Positions 54,478-64,000 of a DNA stretch of 64,000 bases are shown here, piece by piece. Numbering within the stretch: the first letter of the stretch is position 1; each line of letters starts with the position of its first letter. The stretch spans positions 1-64,000 of the forward strand of contig JAFKAC010000066.1 in NCBI GenBank assembly GCA_025766275.1, given 5' to 3'. The notes below the pieces were generated by a model that had not been told where the DNA came from, did no database searches, and saw only the letters and a list, made by a program, of their open reading frames with translations. Source of the stretch: Lactarius indigo. Taxonomy: Eukaryota > Basidiomycota > Agaricomycetes > Russulales > Russulaceae. The position numbers were made by a program, and so were the translations under genes.

Positions 54478-55009
54478 CACATACTAGAGCTTAGTTTTTC
54501 GACGTTGTCGGAATTCAAAATGAGGTACCTACCATGGTGAGTACATGTAGAACAGGGTGTGTATTGGCGACTTACCAGTAGATCACATAAGCGCATAGAA
54601 TCGCGTGAAAGCCATCCATGGTTCTAATAAAAATATCACAACCTGGACAAGCCGGATTGAAACATCACGCACGTTACGAATACAACGAAGACCTTGAGTA
54701 GCTTTGAGTCTTTCCGATAGTTCCTGGGACGAGTTGGTTTGTTGCATCTGGAGATAAGGAATAGTTACCAGAAGTATATCCATCTACAAGAGCATCGGAT
54801 TTGTTAGTCAGGGCGCGAGAGAAAGCGTGTTCACTCGGACTCACGTCTGCACAATGGTCAAGCCAAAGAGCCTATTAGTTTAATAGGTTAGGAGAAATAG
54901 ACATATGGAAGCGCTGAAATAGGACTCACGTAGTACTGACGAGCAGCCCGATAAAGGCCGCCCCAAAGGAATTCCGGATGTCAGCCTGAGCGACAGAAAA
55001 GCTAGTCAT
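54478..55009 (-). CDS. DUF6534-type multi-pass membrane protein, first six exons
   Basis: ATG at 55,009-55,007. Exons on the minus strand: 55009-54930, 54871-54845, 54783-54769, 54723-54673, 54623-54576 and 54528-54478. All five introns between them are phase 2 GT-AG introns, a regularity that supports the model. The product begins with a hydrophobic segment FGAAFIGLLVSTTLFGLTIV, then QTWIYFWNYRKD, then a second membrane span KVFVVFVTTMDGFHAILCAYVIYWYLI. This is the opening of the mushroom 7-TM family with the DUF6534 domain, whose role is unknown. The downstream exons were not resolved, so the gene may be truncated or decayed at its 3' end. Confidence 0.6.
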
Positions 55010-55470
55010 GTTATGGAGTTGCGCTTGCAAGGGATAGGGGAGGGATAAGGGGAAAGGTAAGGGGCTGGTGCGAACGTGAAACCGTAGCCAGAAGCAAACC
55101 TATTCGGAGGGTTTTGGTCGACTCCCCTCTGAATACGTACTTTGCTTGCGGGGGTTGGTAGTACGTTAGTAAGAACCAGGCCAAGCGAAAAAGGGGGGCG
55201 AACTCTGAAACACCAAGCCAGCCAGCCTTGCAATCGAGCCGAAAACCTAGAATAGTTGATGTGAATCCAGTGGGGCCAATATCGTGCTAGTACAGCTGTT
55301 GGGTATGGCCCTAGACCAGCGAAGTCGTGGCGAACGGAAGTCATGGAGAGTTGAGGACGTTAAGGGTCAGAGTTAAGTCGGTTGCAACTCCGGAGCAAGC
55401 TGCAGATCCGATTGATCCGATTGCCGATCATGATAGCAACGTTAGTTAGCCAACTCAAGAGCCGACTCGT

Positions 55471-55522
55471 ATTAACCGAGGGTTTTTTTTATTTTTTATT
55501 TTGAACCATTAACCGAGGGTTT
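55471..55522 (+). repeat. 15-bp direct repeats around an A/T-rich 22-bp insert
   Basis: ATTAACCGAGGGTTT occurs at 55,471-55,485 and 55,508-55,522. Between them lies a T-rich stretch (TTTTTTATTTTTTATTTTG). It resembles a tiny retroposed insert with target duplications, or a simple tandem duplication. Confidence 0.6.
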
Positions 55523-55680
55523 CACCGACTCCTTTCACGTGTACTCTCACTTCGATGCTACAGCAAACGCTAGGATTCCGGTTCCCGAACGGCTGCAGTG
55601 ACAGCCATTTCTCAAGTACTTGTTTATTAACCTATTGGCTTGCCGTGGTATGAAGCAAGGTGCGAAGTATTCCGCTTTCC

Positions 55681-58600
55681 ATGCTCTGGTGTCCCCACCC
55701 GGGTTGCCCATTGGCTTTCAGGAGTCAGAATGGGCGTACGCGCCATTTCCGTGCCTCCCATGAGGTCACCAACAGCCACACAATCAGAGTGCAACCTGTT
55801 GTGTCACATTCACACCGTCAGAGGAAGGAGCACCCTCATTTGACAGGTACGTGCGTCCTTGACGTCTGAGCTCTTATCCACGCCTGACCATCAATACGAT
55901 GGGAAGCCCTTCCATGTGACTCAGATGGCAACTTTTTGCCACCAGGCGCACCACCACCACCCCGGGAAAGCGCACCAGGAGGGGACTGGGCACCATTTGA
56001 AAACGAGGTCCAGTTTCAGTTAGCGGACCTCATTTATCGTCGTGCAGAACTTTCCGCCACCAACATCGACACCCTTCTCCAGCTGTGGGCTCAATCCCTG
56101 TCCGAATTTGATTCCGCTGCACCTTTTGAGAGCCATGAGGACTTGTACTCGCTCATCGACTCCTCCGCGCATGGCGACGTTCCTTGGGAATGTTTGGTGA
56201 CCACAGTTCCAGAAGACGTTGACGAAGGCGCTCCCTCCTGGATGCGTACGGTCTATGAAGTTTGGTATCGCAACCCGGACAGCGTATTGTCCGCAATGCT
56301 AAGCAACCCCGACTTCCACGGCCTATTTGATCTACGCCCGTATATTGACCTCAACGCAGACGGGACACGCCTGTGGAGCGACGTGATGTCAGGGAATATT
56401 GCTTGGAGGCGCAGTGTAAGTCGAATCTTTCACATCTCAGCGAAGTGTATTGACATTCACGGACAAGGATGGCATCTTCGCAGCTGACCCAGGGACAGAA
56501 GGGGCTATGTATTGCCCGCTCATCCTCGGGAGTGATGAGACGACAGTATCGGTGGCAACGGGACATGTCCAGTACCACCCCGTGTACATGTCAATTGGTA
56601 ATGTACACAATACTGTCCGACAAGCGCATCGGAATGCTGTCATTCCGATCGCATTCCTCGCTATTCCACGGTGTAAGTCTCTTTCAAGCCCGCTATGTTC
56701 TCTAACGGGTGCAATTTTCCATATGTTTCAGGTGACCGCCGATACGATGAAAGCCTAAAATTTCGAACCTTCAAGGGACAACTGTATCACTCATCTATTT
56801 CGGCCGTCCTCAGTTCACTACGCTCGGGGATGACGACCCCTGTTATCCGCAGGTGCCCAGATGGTCACTTCAGACGGGTCATTTACGACCTCATTGCATT
56901 CATTGCCGATTACCCCGAGCAAGCAGTGCTCACGGGTATTGTCCGAGGCTGGTGCCCCAAGTGAGTGCCCTGCACTCACCGTGTGAACGTCACGATCACA
57001 CATGCTTTCAGATGCACAGCACTTCCAAAAAACCTGGACGCGCATGCCCTGCGCCGCACACCGAGACACACGGAGGTCATAAGGGGTGTTCTCGACTCCC
57101 AAACACTCTGGGCTGCATACGGCATGCACAGTGATATTGTGGTACGTATTGTATGTTACGTTTTTATGTCGGCAGTATACTAATCACCCTCAATTCATTT
57201 GTAGCCGTTCACATTTGGTTTTCCGCGTGCCGACATATACGAGATGATATCGCCAGACCTTTTACACCAGGTCATTAAGGGCACCTTCAAGGACCATTTG
57301 GTCGTTTGGGTGTGTGATTATTTGATGATGCAACACGGTGAAAGCCAAGCAAATGACATCCTGGATGATATAGACCGGCGGTATGTATCCACGCATATGG
57401 CCAATTCACTAGTCTAACTGGTAGAAAGAATTTCCGCGGTGCCCCCCTTTCCCGGCCTCCGTAGATTCCCTCATGGTCGTCGCTTCAAGCAGTGGACGGG
57501 CGACGATTCTAAGGCCCTCATCAAGGTCTACGTTCCTGCGATCGTTGGCTATGTTCCGGATGAAATTATCTTGTGTCTACGCGCATTCATCGACGCGTGT
57601 TACATTGCTCGACGCCAGAACATCAACTCAGTCGCATTGGACGCCCTTGATCGTGCTTTGGATGACTTCAAGCAACTGCGCGAGGTGTTCCGGACTTCTG
57701 GTGTCAGGCCTAAAGGGTTCGCGCTCCCCAGGCAACATTCGCTTTTCCATTACCGGCGCATGATTGAAGATTTTGGTGTGCCGGGTGGCCTCTGTTCTTC
57801 CATCACCGAATCTCGTCATATTACAGCAGTCAAGAAACCATGGCGCCGATCAAATCGATATCAAGCTTTGGGACAAATGTTGCTCACCATTCAGCGGCTT
57901 GACAAACTCGCAGCTATGCGCTGCCATCTCGCTGCATCAGGCCTGTTACCAGGAGGGCGCACTGATATGCCAAGCACCTCCCAAACACCCAATCCTCCCC
58001 ATTTGCCATCTGACGGGGATGATGAAGACGACGACGGGGGGCCTGTGGAGGAGAACGTGCTTGGGCATGTTGTATTGGCTCGGACTCCAGGTAAGTTGTG
58101 TTAATCGCTCTGAACATATGACCCCTGTCTGACTCCAGAAGCTCCCCATTATCCGAAGGATATCGAAGGAATTGCTCGTCACATAGGCGAACCCAACCTA
58201 CACTACATGAGCTGCGAGTGTATTGCCAATCAGCTAGGTACGACGTCAGATGCGATATCACTCGAAAGATGCAAGATATCTATTTTTCATTCTGCGGTGG
58301 CCACATTTTTCTCTCCAAGCGACCCCTGTGGTACACGGGGCATGCGACGCGAACGCATTCGTTCAACACCTTCATGGCGAGGCCATGAGCCGCGCCGCGA
58401 CTGTGCTTTTATCGTTGAGGATGACACTCAGCCGGGGATGTTGGGGATGGCCGTCGTACGAGTACAGCTCCTTTTCTCTGTTCTTTACGGAGACGTGTGC
58501 TATCCCTGTGCACTCGTTGAGTGGTTCACGAGGGTGGGGTGTGACCGAACGACTGGGCTTTGGGTGGTGCGACCAGATATCACACGTGGTAAACGAGACA

Positions 58601-58767
58601 GGACTGTGGTGCACCTGGATTCCTTCCTGCGGGCAGCCCACCTTATTCCAGTCTACGGCAAGAGGAAGATACCTTTGGACTTTCATTATACGTACTCACT
58701 AGATACATTTAGTGCGTATTACGTCAACAAGTACATAGATCACCACGCAAACGAAGTCGCATTCTAG
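55681..58767 (+). CDS. Plavaka-type (CMC superfamily) transposase, intact
   Basis: Eight exons join to 902 codons (901 aa): 55681-55846, 55907-56415, 56468-56672, 56732-56960, 57012-57141, 57205-57380, 57429-58090 and 58139-58767. The introns are 48-63 bp GT-AG, several with CTGAC/CTAAC branch sites. Residues 4-27 form a C2H2 finger (CPHPGC...H-x4-H). The Plavaka core follows: PSWMRTVYEVWYRNPDSVL, LILGSDETTVSVATG with Asp248, SIGNVHNTVRQAHRNA, RRCPDGHFRRVIYD, DYPEQ, GWCPKCTA, SPDLLHQVIKGTFKDHLV, FPGLRRFPHGRRFKQWTGDDSKALIK, GVRPKGFALPRQHSL and CSSITESRHITAVKKPWRRS. An acidic stretch DDEDDD and a C-terminal 200-residue region close the protein. All family blocks are present in order. I did not find terminal inverted repeats. 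Confidence 0.9.
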
Positions 58768-60288
58768 TAATTTGCCAGCCAAATGACAAAGTTGCATGGC
58801 GCACATTCGGCCCGTTTCGGACTCGTCGGTCGGACCTCGTGGCCTCAGACTCTATTATCCTATCTCGCGTCGTCTTTTCCCCCATCTTTTTTCTCTATAC
58901 CACCACCTTGTCGCTCTTTTTATTTGGACCCACCCTCGTCGCTCATTACCTCGTCTGGCATTGACGGCCGGCCTCGATCACCCATTCCTCTCCAGTCAAC
59001 TCCCTATTCGCAGCGCCATGAAGGGTTCTGCTTCAAGACAGTTTCCTTGCCATTCTTCGTCGCTCAGACCTTCTTTTGCCTGCCCCCCTCATGACTCTAC
59101 AATCTCGTCCATGCGTTCATTCCCGGTTGATCATCATCGCGCCCCCATCCATTCATGTCAATAACATTCAGCTTGGAGTCGCGCTCAGGCAAAGGTGGGT
59201 CGACTTTCTGTCATCTCTATTAACTAATTCTTGACTTTCGTTTTAGTTTGCCTCATTGACGCCACCTGCGCCACCTCTTTGACCATACTCCGTCCTCATT
59301 TGCGTTTCTTTTGACTCTTCGGCTCTGACCACCTACTTGTCTCCATTCCTCTCGTTCACTTGCGATACTTACTCCCCCATTCACTCTTGACAATTCGCTC
59401 TGGTTTAGTACACGTCGGCAGAGTCATCTTGCACCTGTGGATGTCGACCTTACCATAGTCTTGCCCTTAGCTTTCTATCTTCCGTCCTCCATCGATATCA
59501 TCTGGTCTTTCCCTTAGCTTTCCATCTTCCGTCCTCCATCGATATCATCTGGACTTTTACTTTACCTTTCCACCATTTCACATTTCCACTTCTCTCAACG
59601 TTGCTCACCCTTACTTACAAGTACACGATGTATTTAAGGGCTTTGGGTCTATGTTCAATATCAGCATCGGTTCCCCCATTCACCCTCTTCATCTTTCTCC
59701 TGTGTGACAATCAAACTTATCGGGGCAGGTATAAGTTGAAGACACCTGTGCGGGCCTCGCATAGCACTTTCGCTTACTTCCTACCGTTTTTACGGTCCCT
59801 TTTCGCTCGTCCTTCCTTGGACCGGCCGTCGGCTCATTGACCTCCAGAGTCTTTCGTTCATTATTTCGCTAGCCGCAACCCTCATTCGCTTAGTATGTGA
59901 GCGTGAATGAAACATTGTTATTGAATGTGCGCCGCACAATCGATCGCATAAAATGGTTTCCGAGGCTTCGCCTGGAAACACAATATTTTAAGCCTATCAA
60001 AGAGGCGGCTGCATTACCGGCCAAATGGATCCGAAGCATGAACGAAGTCGCTGTCCAAGTCGTTAAGTGCACGCCGCATGCAAACACATCGTCCTGACAC
60101 GCCGGGTTCATGGTCATGGAAACCAAAGTGTTAAAGCTATAACTAAGAAGCAGCGCTTCCTTAGCCTTCCGATGTGCGGCACACGGACGGAATAAACAGA
60201 AACACAGTACCCTAAAATGACAGGATTATCGATGGGTGGGACAGACGGTCCCCTTTTGTACCCACTCTCCGAGTGAGTCTCCTCCAAT
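58768..60288 (+). other. pyrimidine-rich intergenic region
   Basis: From about 58,900 to 59,850 the plus strand is C/T-rich with no conserved frame, as in fungal 5' leaders; it may serve as promoter or leader for the gene starting at 60,289. A 47-bp tandem duplication lies inside it. Confidence 0.45.
59464..59557 (+). repeat. 47-bp tandem duplication
   Basis: Two near-identical units, each holding CCATCGATATCATCTGG, lie at 59,464-59,510 and 59,511-59,557. Confidence 0.85.
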
Positions 60289-62571
60289 ATGCCCGTCAGT
60301 ACGCGTGCATCCAATGCAGACGCGCACCCTGGTCGTATCATAATGGAAAGTCAGCAAACAAGACGCCCAAGAAAACAAATAGAAGAAGACGAAGCCAGAG
60401 CGAAGGCGGTGGCCATTGCCACCAGAAAGGGAGTCGAGGCGCGGCATCGCGAAGCCATCGCAACGATTGCGACAACTGAGGATTCCATGGAACAAGACGA
60501 GGAAGACCTCCAGACGCATTCAGTTAGGCCAGATCTTCGTCATATCCAGTCATCAGGGACAGCAGCTTTGGGGGTCCCCAGGAGTGGTTCAGAGGACCAG
60601 ACGCCGAACAGGCCTATAGGGAGTGAAAGCGAAGACGAGTCAAGGTAAGTGCAAAGGATTAGTACCAAGCCTGCGCTATCTAACATACCTAGTGATACTG
60701 TGGGCGCCATGGTCAACGATGGTGCAACGGAAATTGCAACGGAAATTGCAACCAGTCCAATACCTCTGCCAGCGACCTGTGTCACACCTACCTCTGGGAG
60801 AGGTTTTGACGAGCTCCAGGATGAGTTTGAGGGTGAAAGCGAAGAATCCGAGGACTTTGTGCCAATTGGATACGCAGCAAGAAAGAGGGCCGAGGTAAGT
60901 TACTCGTGCCGCCGAAAACTGTCTTTGTCATCATTAGTCATCCGGACCACAGAAAGAGAAGATTGGATCACTTCGGTCCGACATCAACGCAGCACGCACC
61001 AACCCTCATGCTGCCCCGTTGAGCAAGAAACACAAGGAGCCTGTGAGGGCGTAAGTACTACCATTCTTTTTATGCATAGACTAAACGCTGAGTGCCACCA
61101 TTTACCCACCACCTTTTCTAGGCGTAAAGGCATCAAACGCTGCGACGCCATTGTGATTGGGGGATTCAGCACCGATTGGAGAGCCAAGGCAAAGCACGGT
61201 AAGTAATTTGGTCACGTTATGCGGGGTAGAACTGAAACTACGAACTTGCTAAGCCCCCAGTACCAGCAGAGGCAGTGTGACCTCAGGCCAAGCCAACACG
61301 AAGGAAGGGAACAATGGCCTCGTCTCAGGGGCCTTCCACGAAGATGAGCCATACGAGGCCCCCGGATGGGCCAAGGCCAGCAAGAGCGCAACTTGGCGTG
61401 GGTCTCCACAAGCTGTCAATGAGGGGTCACTTAAAGCGCGAACGACGGCGCAGGTACGTCGTTGATTAGCCTTTTACAAACAGGGTATAACCAATAATAG
61501 GTGGGGATGAAATTAAAACGGGCTGCTGCCACGATGAGTACAGGATGTCCGACCCCACTACCAGAGGGGGACCGGAAGCGTCAACGTAAGCAAAGGTACT
61601 CAGTTGCTGACCTCCCCTTTCCCGGCGGCGGCAGAGGTGTTCATACCTGGCGGAGAGTGTTCCTTCCTCAGTTGCACGGCTGGGCGGGAACTCAAGAAGA
61701 TCCATTTGGTGCAAATTGCCAAATGGAAGGTGAGATTGTGAACATCTGGAAGCGCACGTTCCCCTCTGTTCCATTAGATCAACGCAATCGTGAGATTGTA
61801 CTCAATGTGGTGCGTCACTCCAAGTAATCCGTCTGTCATATTAAAACCTTTTTCCAGTGCGATAACGCCCTCAACAACTGGCGCAGCGACATAGGAAAGG
61901 CTGGCTACCACGCAGTCTCCGATCTCTGGGAGGGAGACAGCCAATTTTCCTCAGAGGAGGACATCGTAGCATATGTCTCAGATAACTTAACGGACTTGCG
62001 TTTTGTGTACAGGTTCCCCGATAGGCTGGTGAGTACTGTTTCTTCAGACAACCGGGATCCATCCTGATGACCTTCTAGAGTGGGCGCGGCCCATTTTGTT
62101 CAGTCCTGATCTCGAAGGTCTATGCAAGGCACCTGCGAAAGATATCACCGGACGGCGGGAAGTATGGCCCTCAGACTGGCGGGCTTGCCCTTGCGACAGT
62201 TGCGGTACGCCGAGTGTCACTAGCATCTTCGTTCTCCCTGGTCCGGAACCTGATGCTTACACTAGGTCGAACGCGCTCTCACACTTTTCAAGACCGGTGA
62301 AGACATTTCCAAGGCCAACCACGATGACGATAGTGGAAGAGGGGCCACCCGTGTTCCCGGCCATGGGTTCACAGATAACCTCTGGGGCAGCAGGGCGCGC
62401 GCACTCGTGAAGTCGACTCAACGGCTCAAGGATTCTCACTGGTCACAGATACAGGATCGCGCCTCGATTTATTTGCGAGGAACTGACCATGACGAAGAAA
62501 ATGGAGAGGACTCCGGAGGTGTGGGGGCTGAGGCAACGAGCTTGCACGCTCAAATAGAAATAGATTGGTGA
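60289..62571 (+). CDS. 613-aa protein of a mushroom family often seen with transposons; function unknown
   Basis: Nine exons sum to 614 codons: 60289-60644, 60693-60894, 60953-61050, 61122-61202, 61261-61453, 61501-61809, 61858-62028, 62079-62204 and 62266-62571. Start ATG 60,289 (an alternative is 60,343). Residues 1-300 are charged and disordered with acidic runs (FEGESEESEDFVPIGY) and basic patches (AARKRAE, LSKKHKEPVRARK). The C-terminal half is a folded-looking domain: LPFPGGGRGVHTWRRVFLPQ, WAGTQEDPFG, VNIWKRTFP, ALNNWRSDIGKAGY, then LALATVAVERALTLFKTGED and FTDNLWGSRARALVKS. I recall the same order in uncharacterised Agaricomycete proteins, perhaps the DUF6532 family. It lies 1.5 kb downstream of the Plavaka gene in the same orientation and could be its second gene or a neighbour. 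The last codons run into GTGAGT, so one more exon is possible. Confidence 0.7.
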
Positions 62572-63136
62572 GTCCTTAATTTGCCACTCTGATGAACCTG
62601 CACGCTCATGTTACACTGAAACTGATAGATTGGTTGCGGACAGGAGTGAAGAGTGTCCCAAAGGCGCGTAGACGACGTGTATATACAGCGCGCAAAGTGC
62701 CATATGTGCACACATTTCCAATGTCATCGATTTTCTGTCGTTTCCAAGTTTTCCTGGACACGTGACTTTGCTCTCGTTCTCGAGCTCTTCGTAATGGACC
62801 TTTTCTCACAGGCGACGATATCTCCTTACGCGGTCTTATTCATACATCATCATCACGTCGACAGCCTCATTCATGGCCTGTCAATGTGCGCAGACGGCAT
62901 TTGAAATATGTAGGGTACCAACGTCTATTGACAAACCCGGGTTATCCCGGTGTACACTCTGGGGATTTGGTCCGAGGATAGGAGAGCTGGAATGGCATTG
63001 GTTGGGGGAGGGGGGTAATTAGCCAACGTTTTGTGTAGGCAGTATTACTACTATCGTACAAATTCAGTGCCTTTTTTTGGGAAATCCGGTGTGATTCATC
63101 GAACGATCTGTATTTTGATCTGGTATACTGTGGCAT
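62572..63136. other. 3' flank; nothing recognised
   Basis: No gene or repeat identified. Short frames only. Confidence 0.4.
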
Positions 63137-63425
63137 TACTAGCGCAGTCCGTTATACTAGATCTGAGGTGAAGGACTAGAGCTAGCTAGCCGTACTGGAA
63201 TAAAGGAGAAAAACTAGGGGCAGCCAGCGTACCTAGACTCGGGGACAAGAACTAGATACACGGCTAGGTCTAGGTATACCTACTAGACCCACACACAGAA
63301 CTAGGTACTTAAGTATTGAACTAGATATAGGTAGGGGCATCTAGCGCTAGCAGAGTTGCCATGCGCTAGGTCAAAAGTAGAGGGCTAGTGGGACTAGCGG
63401 AACTACCAATAGTCCCGCTAGTGAC
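63137..63425. repeat. CTAG-rich island 2 with an imperfect hairpin
   Basis: Nineteen CTAG tetramers in about 285 bp by my count. The right end holds GGACTAGCGGAACTA, loop CCAA, TAGTCCCGCTAGTGAC, which can fold back with about 12 of 15 pairs (63,397-63,432). There is no coding potential. It is related in composition to island 1. Confidence 0.7.
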
Positions 63426-63432
63426 TTTTGGT

Positions 63433-64000
63433 CTTGCTGATGTATGAGCTTGCAAACTGGAATAGGACGATTCTCACAATATGTACATTTCTTCTGTATC
63501 TTGTATTTTTTTTCTGGACGCCACCATTCCACGGCCTCATTCATATTTCGGAAATACCTGTCACTTTGTGTATGGCCAGTCTAACTTACCAGCCGCAGAA
63601 GTAGTCGAGCGCCATGCGGGAGTCGGAACTGAACCTGGCGGAGTATAAAATGTCAGTGGCGTCGATTAGAGCCAGCCAGGTACACCTTTTACCCATTCAT
63701 CGTTCCACAGCTTCACGTTTGCAAACTGGCTTCGGGCGAATCAATGGGCCTACAATGGATGGAAGCCATCAATTACCTCGCAATAGTACTATGCAACGAA
63801 CATCAATGTCATTCAGCGTACAAACGAATCAGAACGCATACAAAAGTTGGACGCGATTGATTTGATCTGATCGCAGACAATCCGATCCCTTTTCATCCCT
63901 TTTCATTCACCGAGATTGTGGCCGAGCATCAGAGTCGTCTTTCTCATCTCGCCGAGTCGGCGAGAGGCTCAGAGTTACTCTGTGCTACCTGACTCAATTC
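63433..64000. other. window end; no gene recognised
   Basis: One 83-codon frame (63,614-63,865) shows no family signature. The window ends inside unassigned sequence. Confidence 0.35.

Overview
The window looks like transposon-dense, gene-poor DNA from a mushroom-forming basidiomycete (Agaricomycetes). The evidence is many 42-70 bp spliceosomal introns, two kinds of fungal CMC-superfamily DNA transposase (tnp2-type and Plavaka-type), Ty3/Gypsy chromoviruses, a hAT element, a Tad-like LINE tail and a DUF6534-type membrane protein. No rRNA, tRNA or CRISPR was found, and no prokaryotic-style operons. The species cannot be named from sequence alone.

Layout. 0-1.4 kb: a broken fragment of a mitochondrial Hsp70 gene. 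1,495-9,438: a complete, very young Ty3/Gypsy element on the minus strand (578-bp LTRs with one difference seen, target duplication ACCTC). It is inserted into a copy of a non-coding repeat here called R1, which has ~435-bp tandem monomers; further R1 copies lie at 17.2-18.5 and 22.1-23.4 kb. 11.7-15.7 kb: a 1,264-aa tnp2-type transposase gene that splices cleanly. 16.5-17.1 kb: a lysine-rich nuclear-type protein broken by one extra base. 20.1-20.9 kb: a two-exon orphan gene. 23.9-27.0 kb: a 13-exon hAT transposase (764 aa), open throughout and strikingly CpG-poor, followed by GC-rich minisatellites and a hAT-like terminus near 28.28 kb. 28,584-36,187: a second Ty3/Gypsy element on the plus strand (364-bp LTRs, target duplication GGTGG), dead through CpG-to-TpG/CpA change. 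36.5-45.4 kb: a large inverted duplication, each arm carrying a C2H2 zinc-finger gene, around a degraded AP-3 mu gene copy. 47.3-52.3 kb: a LINE 3' end with poly(A), a second degraded AP-3 mu copy and a F-BAR/RhoGAP gene that can be spliced to an open frame. 54.5-55.0 kb: first exons of a DUF6534-like gene. 55.7-62.6 kb: an intact 901-aa Plavaka transposase and a 613-aa companion-type gene. CTAG-rich islands sit at 52.3-52.6 and 63.1-63.4 kb.

How parts work together. Both Gypsy elements share the same inferred mechanics: a self-priming primer-binding site matching an 11-12 nt stretch inside the LTR, a GGATTTT minus-one frameshift site between gag and pol, a chromodomain after integrase, and an unusual extra Pol tail (coiled coil plus tandem CCHC knuckles). 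All 17 LTR-LTR differences found in the older element are CpG transitions. Its premature stops and a lost RNase H aspartate fit the same cause, which suggests that DNA methylation followed by deamination is the main force inactivating repeats here. Splice models were built by eye; open frames across many joins support them, but no expression evidence was available.
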